64,000 bases of DNA from CAVVDT01 sp963747005 (GCA_963747005.1 CAVVDT010000010.1:113777-177776); one strand, 5' to 3'; positions 1-8,027 are shown, counted from the first letter of the stretch. The notes: generated from the letters alone by a model not told the origin. A program made the numbers and translations.

Positions 1-1077
1 CCGGGCCTCGCCTTCCAGCGTCACGGCATTGGCGACCAGCCGTCCGCCGGGCTTCAGCGCCGCCCAGGCCGCTGCGAACACGGCATCGTCAATGACCGCA
101 CCGCCGAGGAAGACGGCATCGGGTGCCAGCTGACCCGCGAGCGTTGCGGGCACCGGTCCGGCGACAATATTGAGACGCGGGGTGCCGAGTCGGTCGGCAT
201 TGCGGGCGATGGCCTCAAGACGTTGCGGGTGGCGCTCGAAGGCGATGGCGCGGGCACCGCGGGTACTGCGCATCCATTCAATGGAGATGGAGCCCGAGCC
301 GGCCCCCACATCCCACAGGAGTTGGTCCGGGGCGGGCGCCAGGGCGGCGATGGTTGCAGCACGCACCTCGCGCTTGGTGATCTGGCCGTCATGCTCGAAG
401 GCATCATCGGGCAGGCCGGGGGTGCGGGCGAAGATGCGGGCGCCGGGGCCGGCCGTGCAGTGGATGGCAAGGCTCAGGAGATTGCCGAAGGGTTCTTCCG
501 GCACCGCCCCTGCGATGAAGTCGATACGCCTCTCCCCATCCCCACCCAGCGATTCCAGCGCCGTCATGGCACTGCCGCCAAAACCGCGTTCGACCAGCCG
601 GCGAGCCACTTCACGCACGCTCTCGTCGCCGTCGGTGAGGAGGATGAGGCGGGCGCCCGGCTGGATGAAGGCCTCGACATTGGCAGGCGAACGACCGTGA
701 ACGGTGAGGGTGTCGCAGTCGGGCAGCGACCAGCCCGTGCGGGCGGCCGCCAGTGACAGCGCCGAGACGGCCGGGATGACGCGGGTCTCGGCGACGGGGA
801 TGCGGGCGAGGATGCGGCGCGCCACGCCGTAGTTGAGCGGATCGCCCGAGGCGACGACCACCACCCGCCGGTGACGGTTGGCGAGGAGGTCGTCGACCAG
901 CGGATCGAACGGCGAGGGCCATTCGCGCCGCTCGACACCGAAGTCGGGGACGAGCGCCAGCAGGCGCCTCGAGCCGATGACCAGATCGGCCGCATCGAGG
1001 GCGCGCCTGGCTTCGGCGCCGAGGCCGGCAGGCCCGTCCTCGCCCATGCCGATGATGGTGAGCCAGGGTGCAATCAC
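1..1077 (-). CDS. cobL: Precorrin-6Y C5,15-methyltransferase (decarboxylating) CobL, 3' end outside window
   Basis: Methylates the corrin ring at C5 and C15 and decarboxylates the C12 acetate in aerobic cobalamin synthesis, in the cytoplasm. The 359 visible codons run open to the window edge; family members are about 400 residues, so only the last part is missing. The N-terminal CbiE-type domain opens with WLTIIGMGEDGPAGL and carries VVVASGDPLNYG. The C-terminal CbiT-type domain has the SAM-binding stretch LLWDVGAGSGSISMEW near residue 257 and ALKPGGRLVANAVTLE at the edge. The start is GTG at 1077, in the overlap GTGA with the cobH stop, so the two are translationally coupled. Frame and family are clear; the far end is not visible. 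Confidence 0.93.
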   Translation of the reverse strand, partial: MIAPWLTIIGMGEDGPAGLGAEARRALDAADLVIGSRRLLALVPDFGVERREWPSPFDPLVDDLLANRHRRVVVVASGDPLNYGVARRILARIPVAETRVIPAVSALSLAAARTGWSLPDCDTLTVHGRSPANVEAFIQPGARLILLTDGDESVREVARRLVERGFGGSAMTALESLGGDGERRIDFIAGAVPEEPFGNLLSLAIHCTAGPGARIFARTPGLPDDAFEHDGQITKREVRAATIAALAPAPDQLLWDVGAGSGSISIEWMRSTRGARAIAFERHPQRLEAIARNADRLGTPRLNIVAGPVPATLAGQLAPDAVFLGGAVIDDAVFAAAWAALKPGGRLVANAVTLEGEAR

Positions 1078-1697
1078 AATTGCCTCGCGAAGATGGCGTT
1101 GAAGCAGGCGGCTGCCATGGCGGAGCCCCCGCGCCGCCCTTTGAGCGTCGCGATGGGGATGCCGCGCGGGTCGGCGGCCAGTTCGGCCTTCGATTCGACC
1201 GCCCCGACAAAGCCGACCGGAAAGGCGATGATGGCGGCGGGCTTCGGGCCGCCCGAATCGATGATGTCGAGAAGCGCAAAGAGGGCGGTGGGCGCATTGC
1301 CGATGACCACGACGGCGCCCGCCAGACAGGGGCGCCACAGCTCGACCGCCGCTGCCGAGCGGGTGATGCCTTTCGTCCGGCCGGCATCGGCGGCGGCAGG
1401 ATCGTTGAGCGTACACCTGACCGAGGCGCCTTCGGGCAGGAAACGGCGGATGATCGCCGCCTTCACCATCTCGCAGTCAGCCAGGATGGTGGCCCCGCCG
1501 GCAAGCGCCGTCCGCAACGTGTCCGGCAACGCGGCATCGATCACCAGATCGGCCACGATGTCGGTCATGCCGCAGGCATGGATGAGCCGTAGCGCCAGCG
1601 GCTGCGCCGCCGCCGGCAGCGTTGAAAGATCGACCTCGTCGCGGATGGTGGCGAACGACTGCCGGTAGATCGCATCCGGGTTCATCAGCCGGGGCAT
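1074..1697 (-). CDS. cobH: Precorrin-8X methylmutase CobH
   Basis: Moves the methyl group from C11 to C12 to convert precorrin-8X to hydrogenobyrinic acid. The 207-residue protein has the usual family length. Visible family features include the conserved His and surrounding segment RLIHACGMTDIV near residue 40, ILADCEMVKAAI, the VIGNAPTALF motif and the glycine-rich PVGFVGAVESK segment. An ATG start at 1697 lies 17 bases after the cbiX stop, and its stop overlaps the cobL GTG start, so it is the middle gene of the minus-strand cobalamin operon. No defects are seen. Confidence 0.95.
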   Translation of the reverse strand: MPRLMNPDAIYRQSFATIRDEVDLSTLPAAAQPLALRLIHACGMTDIVADLVIDAALPDTLRTALAGGATILADCEMVKAAIIRRFLPEGASVRCTLNDPAAADAGRTKGITRSAAAVELWRPCLAGAVVVIGNAPTALFALLDIIDSGGPKPAAIIAFPVGFVGAVESKAELAADPRGIPIATLKGRRGGSAMAAACFNAIFARQL

Positions 1698-1714
1698 GGT
1701 GCGCTCACCCGACC

Positions 1715-2788
1715 CTAGCGCTTCAGGCTCTTGGGCCCGAGCGGGTGGTCGGCATGGGGATAGGCGGGATGATGATGGTCGTGGCCATGGTCGTGGCGGT
1801 GATCATGATCGTGAGGGTGGTCGTGACCATGATCGTGGTCATGGTGGTGATGATTGTGATCGTGGGCCTGGCGCTGGCAGGCACCGGTGCATTCGCCCTC
1901 GCACAGGGTACAGCCCTCGCCGATGCCTTCGACATGGTGGTGATGGCTTTCCTGGGCAAGGCCGACATCGGCCTCGAAACCCAGGACTTGGGCGCGGTAC
2001 TTGCACAGCGAACAGTTCATGGCCGTGTCGCCCTCGCGGGTCTGGCGCACCCGCTCGATGAAAGTGGCGATGACATCCGGGTGGTCGTTGAGGTAGCCCG
2101 CCTTGACGAACTCCAACTCCGGATGATCGGCGGCCACCAGGTCGGTGTGCTGGTAGATGCGGTTGACGAGGACGCCGGTGAAGAGGAAATAGGGAAACAC
2201 CACGATGCGCTTGAAGCCGAGGCGCACCGCATGCCTCAGACCCGGCTCGACCAGCGGGAAGGTGACGCCTGAATAAAGCGTCTCGCCCCAGCCGAAGCCG
2301 ATCCCCTCCCACAGCATGCGCATCACCTTGGCGGCATTGGAATTGGCGTCCGGGTCGGACGAGCCGCGCCCCACCACGACCAGCATGGTCTCATGCAGGG
2401 GCACCCCGTCGCCGGCCGCGGTGAGCGCCTCGCGGATACGGGCGCCGGCGGCGTTGATCATCCGCCGGTCGATGCCCAGTTCCTTGCCGTAGTCGATATG
2501 AAGGCCGGTTTCGGCGGCATAGGTATTGAGCACCGAAGGGATGTCGTTCTTGGCGTGGCCGGCGGCAAACAGCATGCCCGGCACCGCCAGCACCCGCGTC
2601 ACACCCTCATCGCGCAACTTGTCGAGGCCGTCGCGCAGCACCGGGTTGGCGAATTCCAGATAGCCGTGCTCGACCGGATAGTCCGGCAAGGCTTCGGACA
2701 GATGGCGGGCGAGATTGGCGAATTCGGCCACGGCCAGGCGGTTGCGGCTGCCATGGCCGCATACCATCACCCCCAGTTTCTGCGCCAT
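1715..2788 (-). CDS. cbiX: Sirohydrochlorin cobaltochelatase CbiX with Fe-S type cysteines and a long His-rich tail
   Basis: Inserts cobalt into sirohydrochlorin or a related precorrin early in the corrin pathway. Two tandem CbiX domains are visible: the first opens with VMVCGHGSR and contains GMLFAAGHAKNDIP; the second contains MLVVVGRGSSDPDAN and VVFPYFLFTGVLV. After about residue 256 come MNCSLC and CTLCEGECTGAC, resembling the MXCXXC iron-sulfur site known in some long CbiX proteins. The last 50 residues are an almost pure His/Asp run, probably a metal store or delivery tail. At 357 residues it is the long form. It lies 4 bp after the small HPGH gene and 17 bp before cobH. The His run makes the DNA low-complexity at about 1770-1870. 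Confidence 0.93.
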   Translation of the reverse strand: MAQKLGVMVCGHGSRNRLAVAEFANLARHLSEALPDYPVEHGYLEFANPVLRDGLDKLRDEGVTRVLAVPGMLFAAGHAKNDIPSVLNTYAAETGLHIDYGKELGIDRRMINAAGARIREALTAAGDGVPLHETMLVVVGRGSSDPDANSNAAKVMRMLWEGIGFGWGETLYSGVTFPLVEPGLRHAVRLGFKRIVVFPYFLFTGVLVNRIYQHTDLVAADHPELEFVKAGYLNDHPDVIATFIERVRQTREGDTAMNCSLCKYRAQVLGFEADVGLAQESHHHHVEGIGEGCTLCEGECTGACQRQAHDHNHHHHDHDHGHDHPHDHDHRHDHGHDHHHPAYPHADHPLGPKSLKR

Positions 2789-2792
2789 GGTG

Positions 2793-3005
2793 TCAGGACC
2801 GGCGGTCGGCGAGGCGGGGGCTGATGAAACGGCGAGAGAGCCAGGCGAAGCCCCAGCCGGCCGCAGCGATCGCTGCGCCTGCGATGATGGCGACGTCCAT
2901 CACGTGGTTATGGCCGTATCCGTCATCGAAGATGTGGCCGGGATGGGCGAAGGCAGGCGCGGCCGCGAGAACGGTGAAAGCGGCAATGGCGACGAGACGA
3001 TTCAT
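2793..3005 (-). CDS. Small exported/membrane protein with HPGH motif, first gene of the cobalamin operon
   Basis: A 70-residue protein with an N-terminal signal sequence (MNRLVAIAAFTVLAAAPAFA, cleavage likely before HPGH), a short His-rich segment HPGHIFDDGYGHNH, and one transmembrane helix (VAIIAGAAIAAAGWGFAWLS) followed by basic residues. It resembles small DUF6732-type proteins, and the HPGH start also occurs after signal peptides in metal transport proteins of the HupE/UreJ kind. I infer a role in cobalt handling from the His cluster and from its place directly before cbiX (4 bp gap). Its AGGAG-like ribosome site lies inside the 3' arm of an 11-bp hairpin, suggesting control at translation. 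Confidence 0.8.
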   Translation of the reverse strand: MNRLVAIAAFTVLAAAPAFAHPGHIFDDGYGHNHVMDVAIIAGAAIAAAGWGFAWLSRRFISPRLADRRS

Positions 3006-3011
3006 GGCTGG

Positions 3012-3150
3012 GCGAACTCCGCAAGAAGGTTGGCATCGACGGCAGAGTTCGCGGACCTTCGGGCGATGGCCCTAGAGGCTGGCGGCAGCTTCCGGCGTTG
3101 GCCCCCTGATTGGGTCGACCGCACCGGACTCGCTTTCAGTTCCCTGGAAA
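3012..3150 (-). promoter_or_regulatory. Structured leader of the cobalamin operon, candidate B12 riboswitch with ribosome-site-sequestering hairpin
   Basis: On the minus strand the leader contains AGGGAACTGAAAGCGAGTCC, then GTGCGG, then a CCGGA-AGCTGCCGCC segment, in the order of the GGGAA / P4 / GCTGCCGC blocks of cobalamin riboswitches. The usual B12 box (AGNCAGGAGACCTGCC) is not recognisable. Just before the first ATG, GCGAACTCTGC (3042-3052) pairs over 11 positions (one G-T) with GCGGAGTTCGC (3012-3022), which covers the GGAG ribosome site. The placement before a cobaltochelatase operon fits B12 control. The hairpin is certain; the riboswitch assignment is tentative. Confidence 0.4.
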
Positions 3151-3306
3151 AATCCGAAACGCTGCGCGTGCGCCTAGCTGTAGCCGCTCGCATTCTGGCG
3201 GTCAAGGACGCGGGAGCGGCCCGACCGAGCGGCAAAGCGACCGGTGATTGACAGCTTTCCGCAAAGCTGGCTTGGTCGTGCAATTATTCAACCGGGGGTA
3301 TCTCCC

Positions 3307-3933
3307 ATGTTCGGCACCGCCATCTCGCCCGAGCTTTATCTCGCTTATGTCGCCGCCTGCATCGCCATCGTCATCGTGCCGGGGCCGACGGTGACGGTGG
3401 TCATCGCCAATTCCCTGCGCCACGGGGCGCGGGCGGGTCTCATGAATGTTGCGGGCACGCAAGCCGGCCTCGCCATTATGGTGGGGGTGCTGGCGGCGGG
3501 CCTGCACGTGATCGTGGCGAGCCTTGCCCAGGTGTTCGACGTGGTGCGCCTCGCCGGTGCCGCCTATCTGGTGTGGCTGGGCCTGAAGCTGTGGCGCTCG
3601 GATGGAACCCTCGGGGCCGCCGCCGGGCCCGCCCGGGCCGGCGGCTCGTTCTTCTGGCAGGGTTTCGTCGTCATCCTCTCCAATCCCAAGGCGCTGTTCT
3701 TTTTCGGCGCCTTCATTCCGCAGTTCATCAATATGCAGGGCAGTGCCATCGTGCAGACGCTGGTGCTGGGCGCGACCTTCATGGCCGTGGCGACAGTGCT
3801 CGACGGCGGCTATGCGCTGCTGGCCGGCGGAGCGGGCAGGCTGTTGTCGCGAACCCGGGTGAGGGCGCTGGAGATGGTGAGCGGCACCTGCCTCATCGGC
3901 GGCGGCATCTGGTTGGCGCTGCTCAGGCGGTAG
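3307..3933 (+). CDS. LysE/RhtB-family amino-acid or metabolite exporter
   Basis: An inner-membrane exporter of 208 residues, the normal family length, with six hydrophobic segments. It starts with FGTAISPELYLAYVAACIAIVIVPGP, whose PGP motif is diagnostic of the LysE family, followed by NSLRHGARAGLMNVAGTQAG and NPKALFFFGAFIPQF. The ATG at 3307 follows a G-rich ribosome site; an upstream GTG at 3244 is less likely because the family starts at the first helix. The substrate cannot be told from sequence. The stop codon abuts a palindromic rhizobial repeat that probably ends transcription. A decayed C-terminal copy of the same family lies at 5938-6036. Confidence 0.88.
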   Translation: MFGTAISPELYLAYVAACIAIVIVPGPTVTVVIANSLRHGARAGLMNVAGTQAGLAIMVGVLAAGLHVIVASLAQVFDVVRLAGAAYLVWLGLKLWRSDGTLGAAAGPARAGGSFFWQGFVVILSNPKALFFFGAFIPQFINMQGSAIVQTLVLGATFMAVATVLDGGYALLAGGAGRLLSRTRVRALEMVSGTCLIGGGIWLALLRR

Positions 3934-3977
3934 AGCATGATGCCGAAAAGTGGGCACCACATTTCGGCATCATGCTC
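3933..3977. repeat. Rhizobial palindromic intergenic element, terminator-like
   Basis: A perfect 16-bp inverted repeat (GAGCATGATGCCGAAA at 3933-3948 and its complement at 3962-3977) with a 13-nt loop. It is related to the left halves of the elements at 10920 and 36444 and to palindromic elements widespread in Hyphomicrobiales. It lies between the convergent LysE and phosphotransferase genes, so it may terminate transcription in both directions. Confidence 0.85.
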
Positions 3978-3990
3978 CAGGCATTGGACT

Positions 3991-5037
3991 CTATGGGGCG
4001 ACCATCGCCTCATCGAGGCAGTGCGCGACATGCGCGGTCATGCGGCGCATGCGCCAGGCTTCCTGCTGCCACAAGAGCTGCTTCTGCCCGCCGGTCCGGG
4101 TCTTCTGGCCGACCCGCGCCCAACGCCGCAGCACCTCGGCCAGATGAACGACCAGTCCGATCGGCGACGCCGCCTCCGCGAGGCTCAGGCCATAGCCACC
4201 GAGAAACGCCTCGGCGTCGGCCGATCGCACCCCGAGCGGATTCATCTGCCGCTCGAAGGTGATGGCGACCTTGCGCACGTCGACATAGATCATGAAGCGG
4301 CTGAGATCGGACAGGACCGGCTGATCGTGCAGCGCCAGCATGTCGATACCGACCAGGCGCTCACCGGTGTCGAACAGGTTGTAGGGGGTGAAATCGCCAT
4401 GCACGGCGGTGTGCGGAAGCGGCATGCCGGCCAGCCGGTCAGCGGCCGAGCGCAAATGTTCGAGCGTGCCGGCGAACAGGGGATCGGCCATCATCTGCTG
4501 TTCGAGCGCGGGATCGGTGGCGAAGGGCCAGTCGATCCAGCGCAGTACCAGTTCGGGCTCGAAAGGTCGTGGCCCGACGCCGTTGGCCGCATGATAGCGC
4601 TGCAACCATCGGCCGGCATCGGCCAGCAGGTCGAGCCGCGGGCGGTCGGGCACCACCCGCCACGACCACAGCCGCTTGCTCAGCGCGGTGCCTTCGATCC
4701 ACTCCATGAACAGCGTGTGCTCGTCCTTCAGCCATCCCAGCGGTCTGGCGGCGGCAAAGCGCGAACCCTGCATGGCCGCATAGCTCGCTTGCTGGGCCTC
4801 GAATTGCCAGCGCGGCTGTTGCGGATGGAGAAGCTGGTGGTAGACCTTGACGGCGACGTCGCAGTCCCGGCCAGGGGACCGGGCGCGGTACACGTGGGCC
4901 TGGCGCGATCTTTGCGGCTCGCCCACCAGCGACCATCGAGCGTACGGATCGAGGGCTGGCAGAAGCACGCCCAGCACATGCCCGGCCGTGGGCGGCGCGC
5001 GCTTGATCGGCGGGTCTAGCTTGTGGGGTTCGGCCAT
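3991..5037 (-). CDS. Aminoglycoside phosphotransferase/choline kinase-like protein
   Basis: A 348-residue cytoplasmic protein with the kinase fold of the APH family. Seen in order: an N-terminal lobe with VYRARSPGRDCDVAVKVYHQ holding the ATP-binding Lys, the hinge TLFMEWIEGT, the catalytic loop HTAVHGDFTPYN (Brenner motif HxDxxxxN), and LVGIDM as the metal-binding Asp segment. The C-terminus is rich in Arg and Trp. Substrate unknown: members phosphorylate sugars, choline, amino-sugars or lipopolysaccharide parts. It has its own ATG at 5037 and diverges from the sulfotransferase gene. No sign that it is an antibiotic resistance gene. Confidence 0.85.
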   Translation of the reverse strand: MAEPHKLDPPIKRAPPTAGHVLGVLLPALDPYARWSLVGEPQRSRQAHVYRARSPGRDCDVAVKVYHQLLHPQQPRWQFEAQQASYAAMQGSRFAAARPLGWLKDEHTLFMEWIEGTALSKRLWSWRVVPDRPRLDLLADAGRWLQRYHAANGVGPRPFEPELVLRWIDWPFATDPALEQQMMADPLFAGTLEHLRSAADRLAGMPLPHTAVHGDFTPYNLFDTGERLVGIDMLALHDQPVLSDLSRFMIYVDVRKVAITFERQMNPLGVRSADAEAFLGGYGLSLAEAASPIGLVVHLAEVLRRWARVGQKTRTGGQKQLLWQQEAWRMRRMTAHVAHCLDEAMVAP

Positions 5038-5100
5038 GTTACCACGACCTGAGCCGTTGCGGCGCCTTTGTCAATCACCGCCCGAAACCGGTTCGGCGCT

Positions 5101-5913
5101 ATGCCTCGACCGATGCTCCGGATGCTCATGCCCGCAGCCCTTGCAGCAAAATCCACCCGTTCTTCGCCGCTGGTCGATTTCGCCATTGTGGGCGCGCAGA
5201 AATGCGGAACGACCGCCATCATGCAGATGCTTTCCAGGCATCCCGACGTCTACATGCTGCCGAAGACCAGGCACAACTATTTCGTCTACGCACCATTGGC
5301 CTTTACCCCTATGGCCCGATGGGGTTACGAGCGCGACTTCAAGCCGGGGACCCAACACAGCTGCATCGGCGAATCCTCCTCCAGCTACCTGTTCTATCCG
5401 CACGCGCTCAAGGGGCTGAGGCGCTACAATCCGGCCATGAAGCTGATCGTCACTGTGCGCCATCCGGTGGCGCGGGCGTTTTCCCACTGGAACATGAACG
5501 CCGCCAAGGGCATCGACACACGCTCCTTTGCCGATGCCGTCCGCGACGAGATGGCAAACCGCCTCATCGGCCGCCGGCGCTATCGCTTCGCCTATCTCGA
5601 ACGCGGCCTCTATGGCCGCCAGATCGAGCGCCTGCTGCAGATCTTTCCGCGCCACCAGGTACTCATTCTGCACAGCCAGGACACGCTGTCCGATCCTCAG
5701 AGCACCTGGGTGCGGTTGTTGGCGCTACTCGACCTACCCGAGGCACCGCCGCCCAGGCGGCATGTGTGGAACGCGCGCACCTACACCAGCCGCCTCGATG
5801 AAAACACAGAAGCCAGGCTGAGCGGCTATTTTGGCCCCGATATCGAACGTCTCAGCCGCCTGACCGGCCATGACTTCAGCATCTGGCGGTCGGCGGCCGA
5901 TGGTAGGGGGTAG
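5101..5913 (+). CDS. Sulfotransferase family protein
   Basis: Transfers sulfate from PAPS to an unknown acceptor, probably a surface glycan or lipid. The PAPS 5'-phosphosulfate loop is FAIVGAQKCGTTAIMQML near the N-terminus, and the 3'-phosphate site is LIVTVRHPVARAFSHW about 100 residues later, both typical of the heparan-sulfate-type family. Length about 270 residues is normal. Start choice is uncertain: a TTG at 5068 extends the frame upstream, but ATG at 5101 (or 5128) leaves the conserved fold intact. It stands alone, divergent from the phosphotransferase, and ends just before the low-GC island. Confidence 0.87.
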   Translation: MPRPMLRMLMPAALAAKSTRSSPLVDFAIVGAQKCGTTAIMQMLSRHPDVYMLPKTRHNYFVYAPLAFTPMARWGYERDFKPGTQHSCIGESSSSYLFYPHALKGLRRYNPAMKLIVTVRHPVARAFSHWNMNAAKGIDTRSFADAVRDEMANRLIGRRRYRFAYLERGLYGRQIERLLQIFPRHQVLILHSQDTLSDPQSTWVRLLALLDLPEAPPPRRHVWNARTYTSRLDENTEARLSGYFGPDIERLSRLTGHDFSIWRSAADGRG

Positions 5914-5937
5914 GCAGTCGTGACCCCAGCGCGAAGG

Positions 5938-6036
5938 CAGGCTCTCTTGTCCTGAAGCGGATTGAGGACGCCGGAGATAGTGGGCATTAGCCGCACCATT
6001 GGCGGAGGCATCTTGCTGCCGATGCCAAGGCGTTGA
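5938..6036 (+). pseudogene. Decayed C-terminal remnant of a LysE-family exporter
   Basis: Reading the frame that ends with TGA at 6034-6036 gives ALLS-stop-SGLRTPEIVGISRTIGGGILLPMPRR. This aligns end to end with the C-terminus of the intact LysE protein upstream (LLSRTRVRALEMVSGTCLIGGGIWLALLRR), including LLS, the IGGGI core and the final RR-stop. An in-frame stop and the absence of the rest show it is a fragment. It marks the left side of the low-GC HD/YwgA island. Confidence 0.6.
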
Positions 6037-6140
6037 ATCATTTAGGATCGAATCAGCAAAGTTTGGTATGCCCTAACGCAACTCAACGGAGCGGCTAAGT
6101 TCGTTCCTCCAAAACCTAAGCTTAAATCGGACCGCTAAAG

Positions 6141-7475
6141 GTGACTAAGAATACACACGAAATCAGAGATCCCGTCCATGTATTCGTTCGTCTCGACAGT
6201 CACGAACGCGAGGTCTTGAACTCGCGGCCTTTTCAAAGGTTGCGGCATATCCATCAGTTGGCGTTGACCTATCTCGTATATCCGGGCGCGACCCATAAAC
6301 GGTTTGAGCACTCGCTTGGTGTTATGGAGTTAGCTGGGCGCATTTATGATGTTGTGACGAACTCAGATAACCTCAACGATCAGGTCAAGGCACTGCTAGA
6401 GCAGATCAACAGGCCCGATGATATCAGATATTGGCGACGTGTGCTCCGGATGGCCGCTTTATGCCATGATCTGGGCCATCTGCCTTTTTCACACGCGGCT
6501 GAAAAAGAGCTCCTACCGGATGGGTGGGACCATGAACGATTAACACGTGAAATAATTTGTAGTGACGACATGCGTGCCATTTGGGAGAGAGTTACACCAC
6601 CACTTCGAGTAAACGATGTCGTAAAATTAGCAATTGGCCCGAAAAAGGCCAAAGACTTAGAGTTTACCGATTGGGAGGCAGTGCTTTCCGAAATAATTGT
6701 GGGAGACGTCTTTGGCGCCGACCGCATGGACTATCTCCTGCGTGATTCTCACCATGCCGGCGTTGCCTATGGTAAGTTTGACCACTATCGCCTCATTGAC
6801 ACACTGCGAATTCTTCCAACTTCTCCATTCGATGAGAAAGGCGGGTCACAAGAAACTGCCCTCGGAATTGAGGAGGGGGGAATACAATCAGCCGAGGCGC
6901 TAATGCTTGCACGATACTTTATGTATTCCCAGGTGTATTTTCATTCTATTCGAAGAATGTATGATATACATCTAAAGGAATTTCTGAAGGAGTGGTTGAA
7001 TAATGGATCATTTCCGATTGATATCGGCTCGCATATTTGCATCACGGATAATGAGATAACTGCCGCGATGCTTGAGGCAGCTTATGATAAAACGAAAGTT
7101 GGCCATGACCAAGCGAGACGAATTATATGTCGTGACCATTATAAAGTTATTTATGAAAGAAATCCGGGAGATACAGAGATAAATCCGGAGGCAGGGATTG
7201 CCATTTTCCATGCATTGTGCGGCGAATACGGCAGTCAATACTTTCGGCATGACCGCTATAATCAGAGTGGTGGGGTGCCTGACACGCCCGTGAGATTGCG
7301 CAATGGTGACATTGTCTCGTCGATAGCGTTTTCGGACACTTTGGCGCACGTTCCAACAGTCTCGATTGACTACGTATTCGCAGATCGAGCAATTCTCAGT
7401 AAGGCAGAGAGGTGGTTAAAAGAGCGGAGGACAGAATTGATAAAGCCAAGGGAAGTGGAGGAAAACAATGAATAG
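6141..7475 (+). CDS. HD-domain phosphohydrolase (COG1078, dNTP triphosphohydrolase-like)
   Basis: A 444-residue protein with the full metal-binding HD set: H57 in KRFEHSLGV, H109-D110 in ALCHDLGHLPFSH and D194 in GADRMDYLLRDSHHAG. The motif wording matches the COG1078 family (YwfO, SAMHD1-like), whose studied members hydrolyse dNTPs. The C-terminal half is family-typical in length. It starts with GTG at 6141 after a weak AAAG site. Base composition is near 45% GC with AT-rich codons, unlike the 65% surroundings, so it was acquired horizontally. Its end overlaps the YwgA-like gene by 8 bases. Nucleotide hydrolysis is the likely chemistry; a role in phage defence is inference. Confidence 0.88.
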   Translation: MTKNTHEIRDPVHVFVRLDSHEREVLNSRPFQRLRHIHQLALTYLVYPGATHKRFEHSLGVMELAGRIYDVVTNSDNLNDQVKALLEQINRPDDIRYWRRVLRMAALCHDLGHLPFSHAAEKELLPDGWDHERLTREIICSDDMRAIWERVTPPLRVNDVVKLAIGPKKAKDLEFTDWEAVLSEIIVGDVFGADRMDYLLRDSHHAGVAYGKFDHYRLIDTLRILPTSPFDEKGGSQETALGIEEGGIQSAEALMLARYFMYSQVYFHSIRRMYDIHLKEFLKEWLNNGSFPIDIGSHICITDNEITAAMLEAAYDKTKVGHDQARRIICRDHYKVIYERNPGDTEINPEAGIAIFHALCGEYGSQYFRHDRYNQSGGVPDTPVRLRNGDIVSSIAFSDTLAHVPTVSIDYVFADRAILSKAERWLKERRTELIKPREVEENNE

Positions 7476-8013
7476 ATTGAGGAATGCTGCGCTTCTCACC
7501 AACCTCATTGAACAAATGAGAGAAAATAAAAATTGGTGTGGTGAAACTCATATTCAGAAGGAGGTTTATATCGCACAAGAATTATTAAAAGTACCTCTCA
7601 ATTTTGATTTTATACTCTATAAACACGGGCCGTTTTCGTTTGAATTGAGGTCGGAGTTGGCCGCTCTTCGAGCAGATGGCTTGATTAAACTCAGCCCACA
7701 TTGGCCCTATGGCCCGAGAATCGAAGTTACAAGTCGTGTGGCACAAATACAAAAAGCTTTCAGTGAGACGCTTGGTAAATATCGCCGGCGTATTGAATTT
7801 GTAGCTAACGCAATCGGGGGTAGGGGAGTGGCCGAGTTAGAGCGTTTGGCAACCGCATTATTTGTCACGCTGCATCAAGGAATAGATGCCACGGTTGAGC
7901 AGCGATCTCGTGAACTTAGAAGATTAAAGCCTCATATTCTTGGTGAAGACGCATCAGAGGCTGTTCGCGAAATTGATGTATTGGTAGTGGCGACTCGTCA
8001 ACTTGTCGCGTGA
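7468..8013 (+). CDS. YwgA-like protein, partner of the HD phosphohydrolase
   Basis: A 181-residue protein whose N-terminal half (LLTNLIEQMRENKN, then THIQKEVYIAQELLKVP, FDFILYKHGPFSFELRSEL, then ADGLIKLSP) matches the pattern of the YwgA family: a small winged-helix-like domain with a conserved YKHGPFS-type motif, also seen in phage-associated SocA/Panacea-type proteins. The C-terminal half is helical with many Arg and Glu residues. The ATG at 7468 overlaps the HD gene's end, so the two are co-translated. As I recall, ywgA and ywfO (an HD-family gene) are also neighbours in Bacillus, which supports a functional pair. Function unknown; same low-GC composition as its partner. It ends 15 bp from the convergent oxidase gene. 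Confidence 0.8.
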   Translation: MNRLRNAALLTNLIEQMRENKNWCGETHIQKEVYIAQELLKVPLNFDFILYKHGPFSFELRSELAALRADGLIKLSPHWPYGPRIEVTSRVAQIQKAFSETLGKYRRRIEFVANAIGGRGVAELERLATALFVTLHQGIDATVEQRSRELRRLKPHILGEDASEAVREIDVLVVATRQLVA

Positions 8014-8027
8014 GGGGCGAAATCACG

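Noticed and set aside
1770..1870. Short-period repeats resembling a CRISPR or satellite array
   Set aside because: The repeats are the DNA of the His/Asp-rich tail of CbiX; no spacers and no cas genes anywhere in the window.
3991..5037. Aminoglycoside resistance gene
   Set aside because: The kinase fold is shared with many metabolic kinases; no close resistance-type signature or mobile context is seen.
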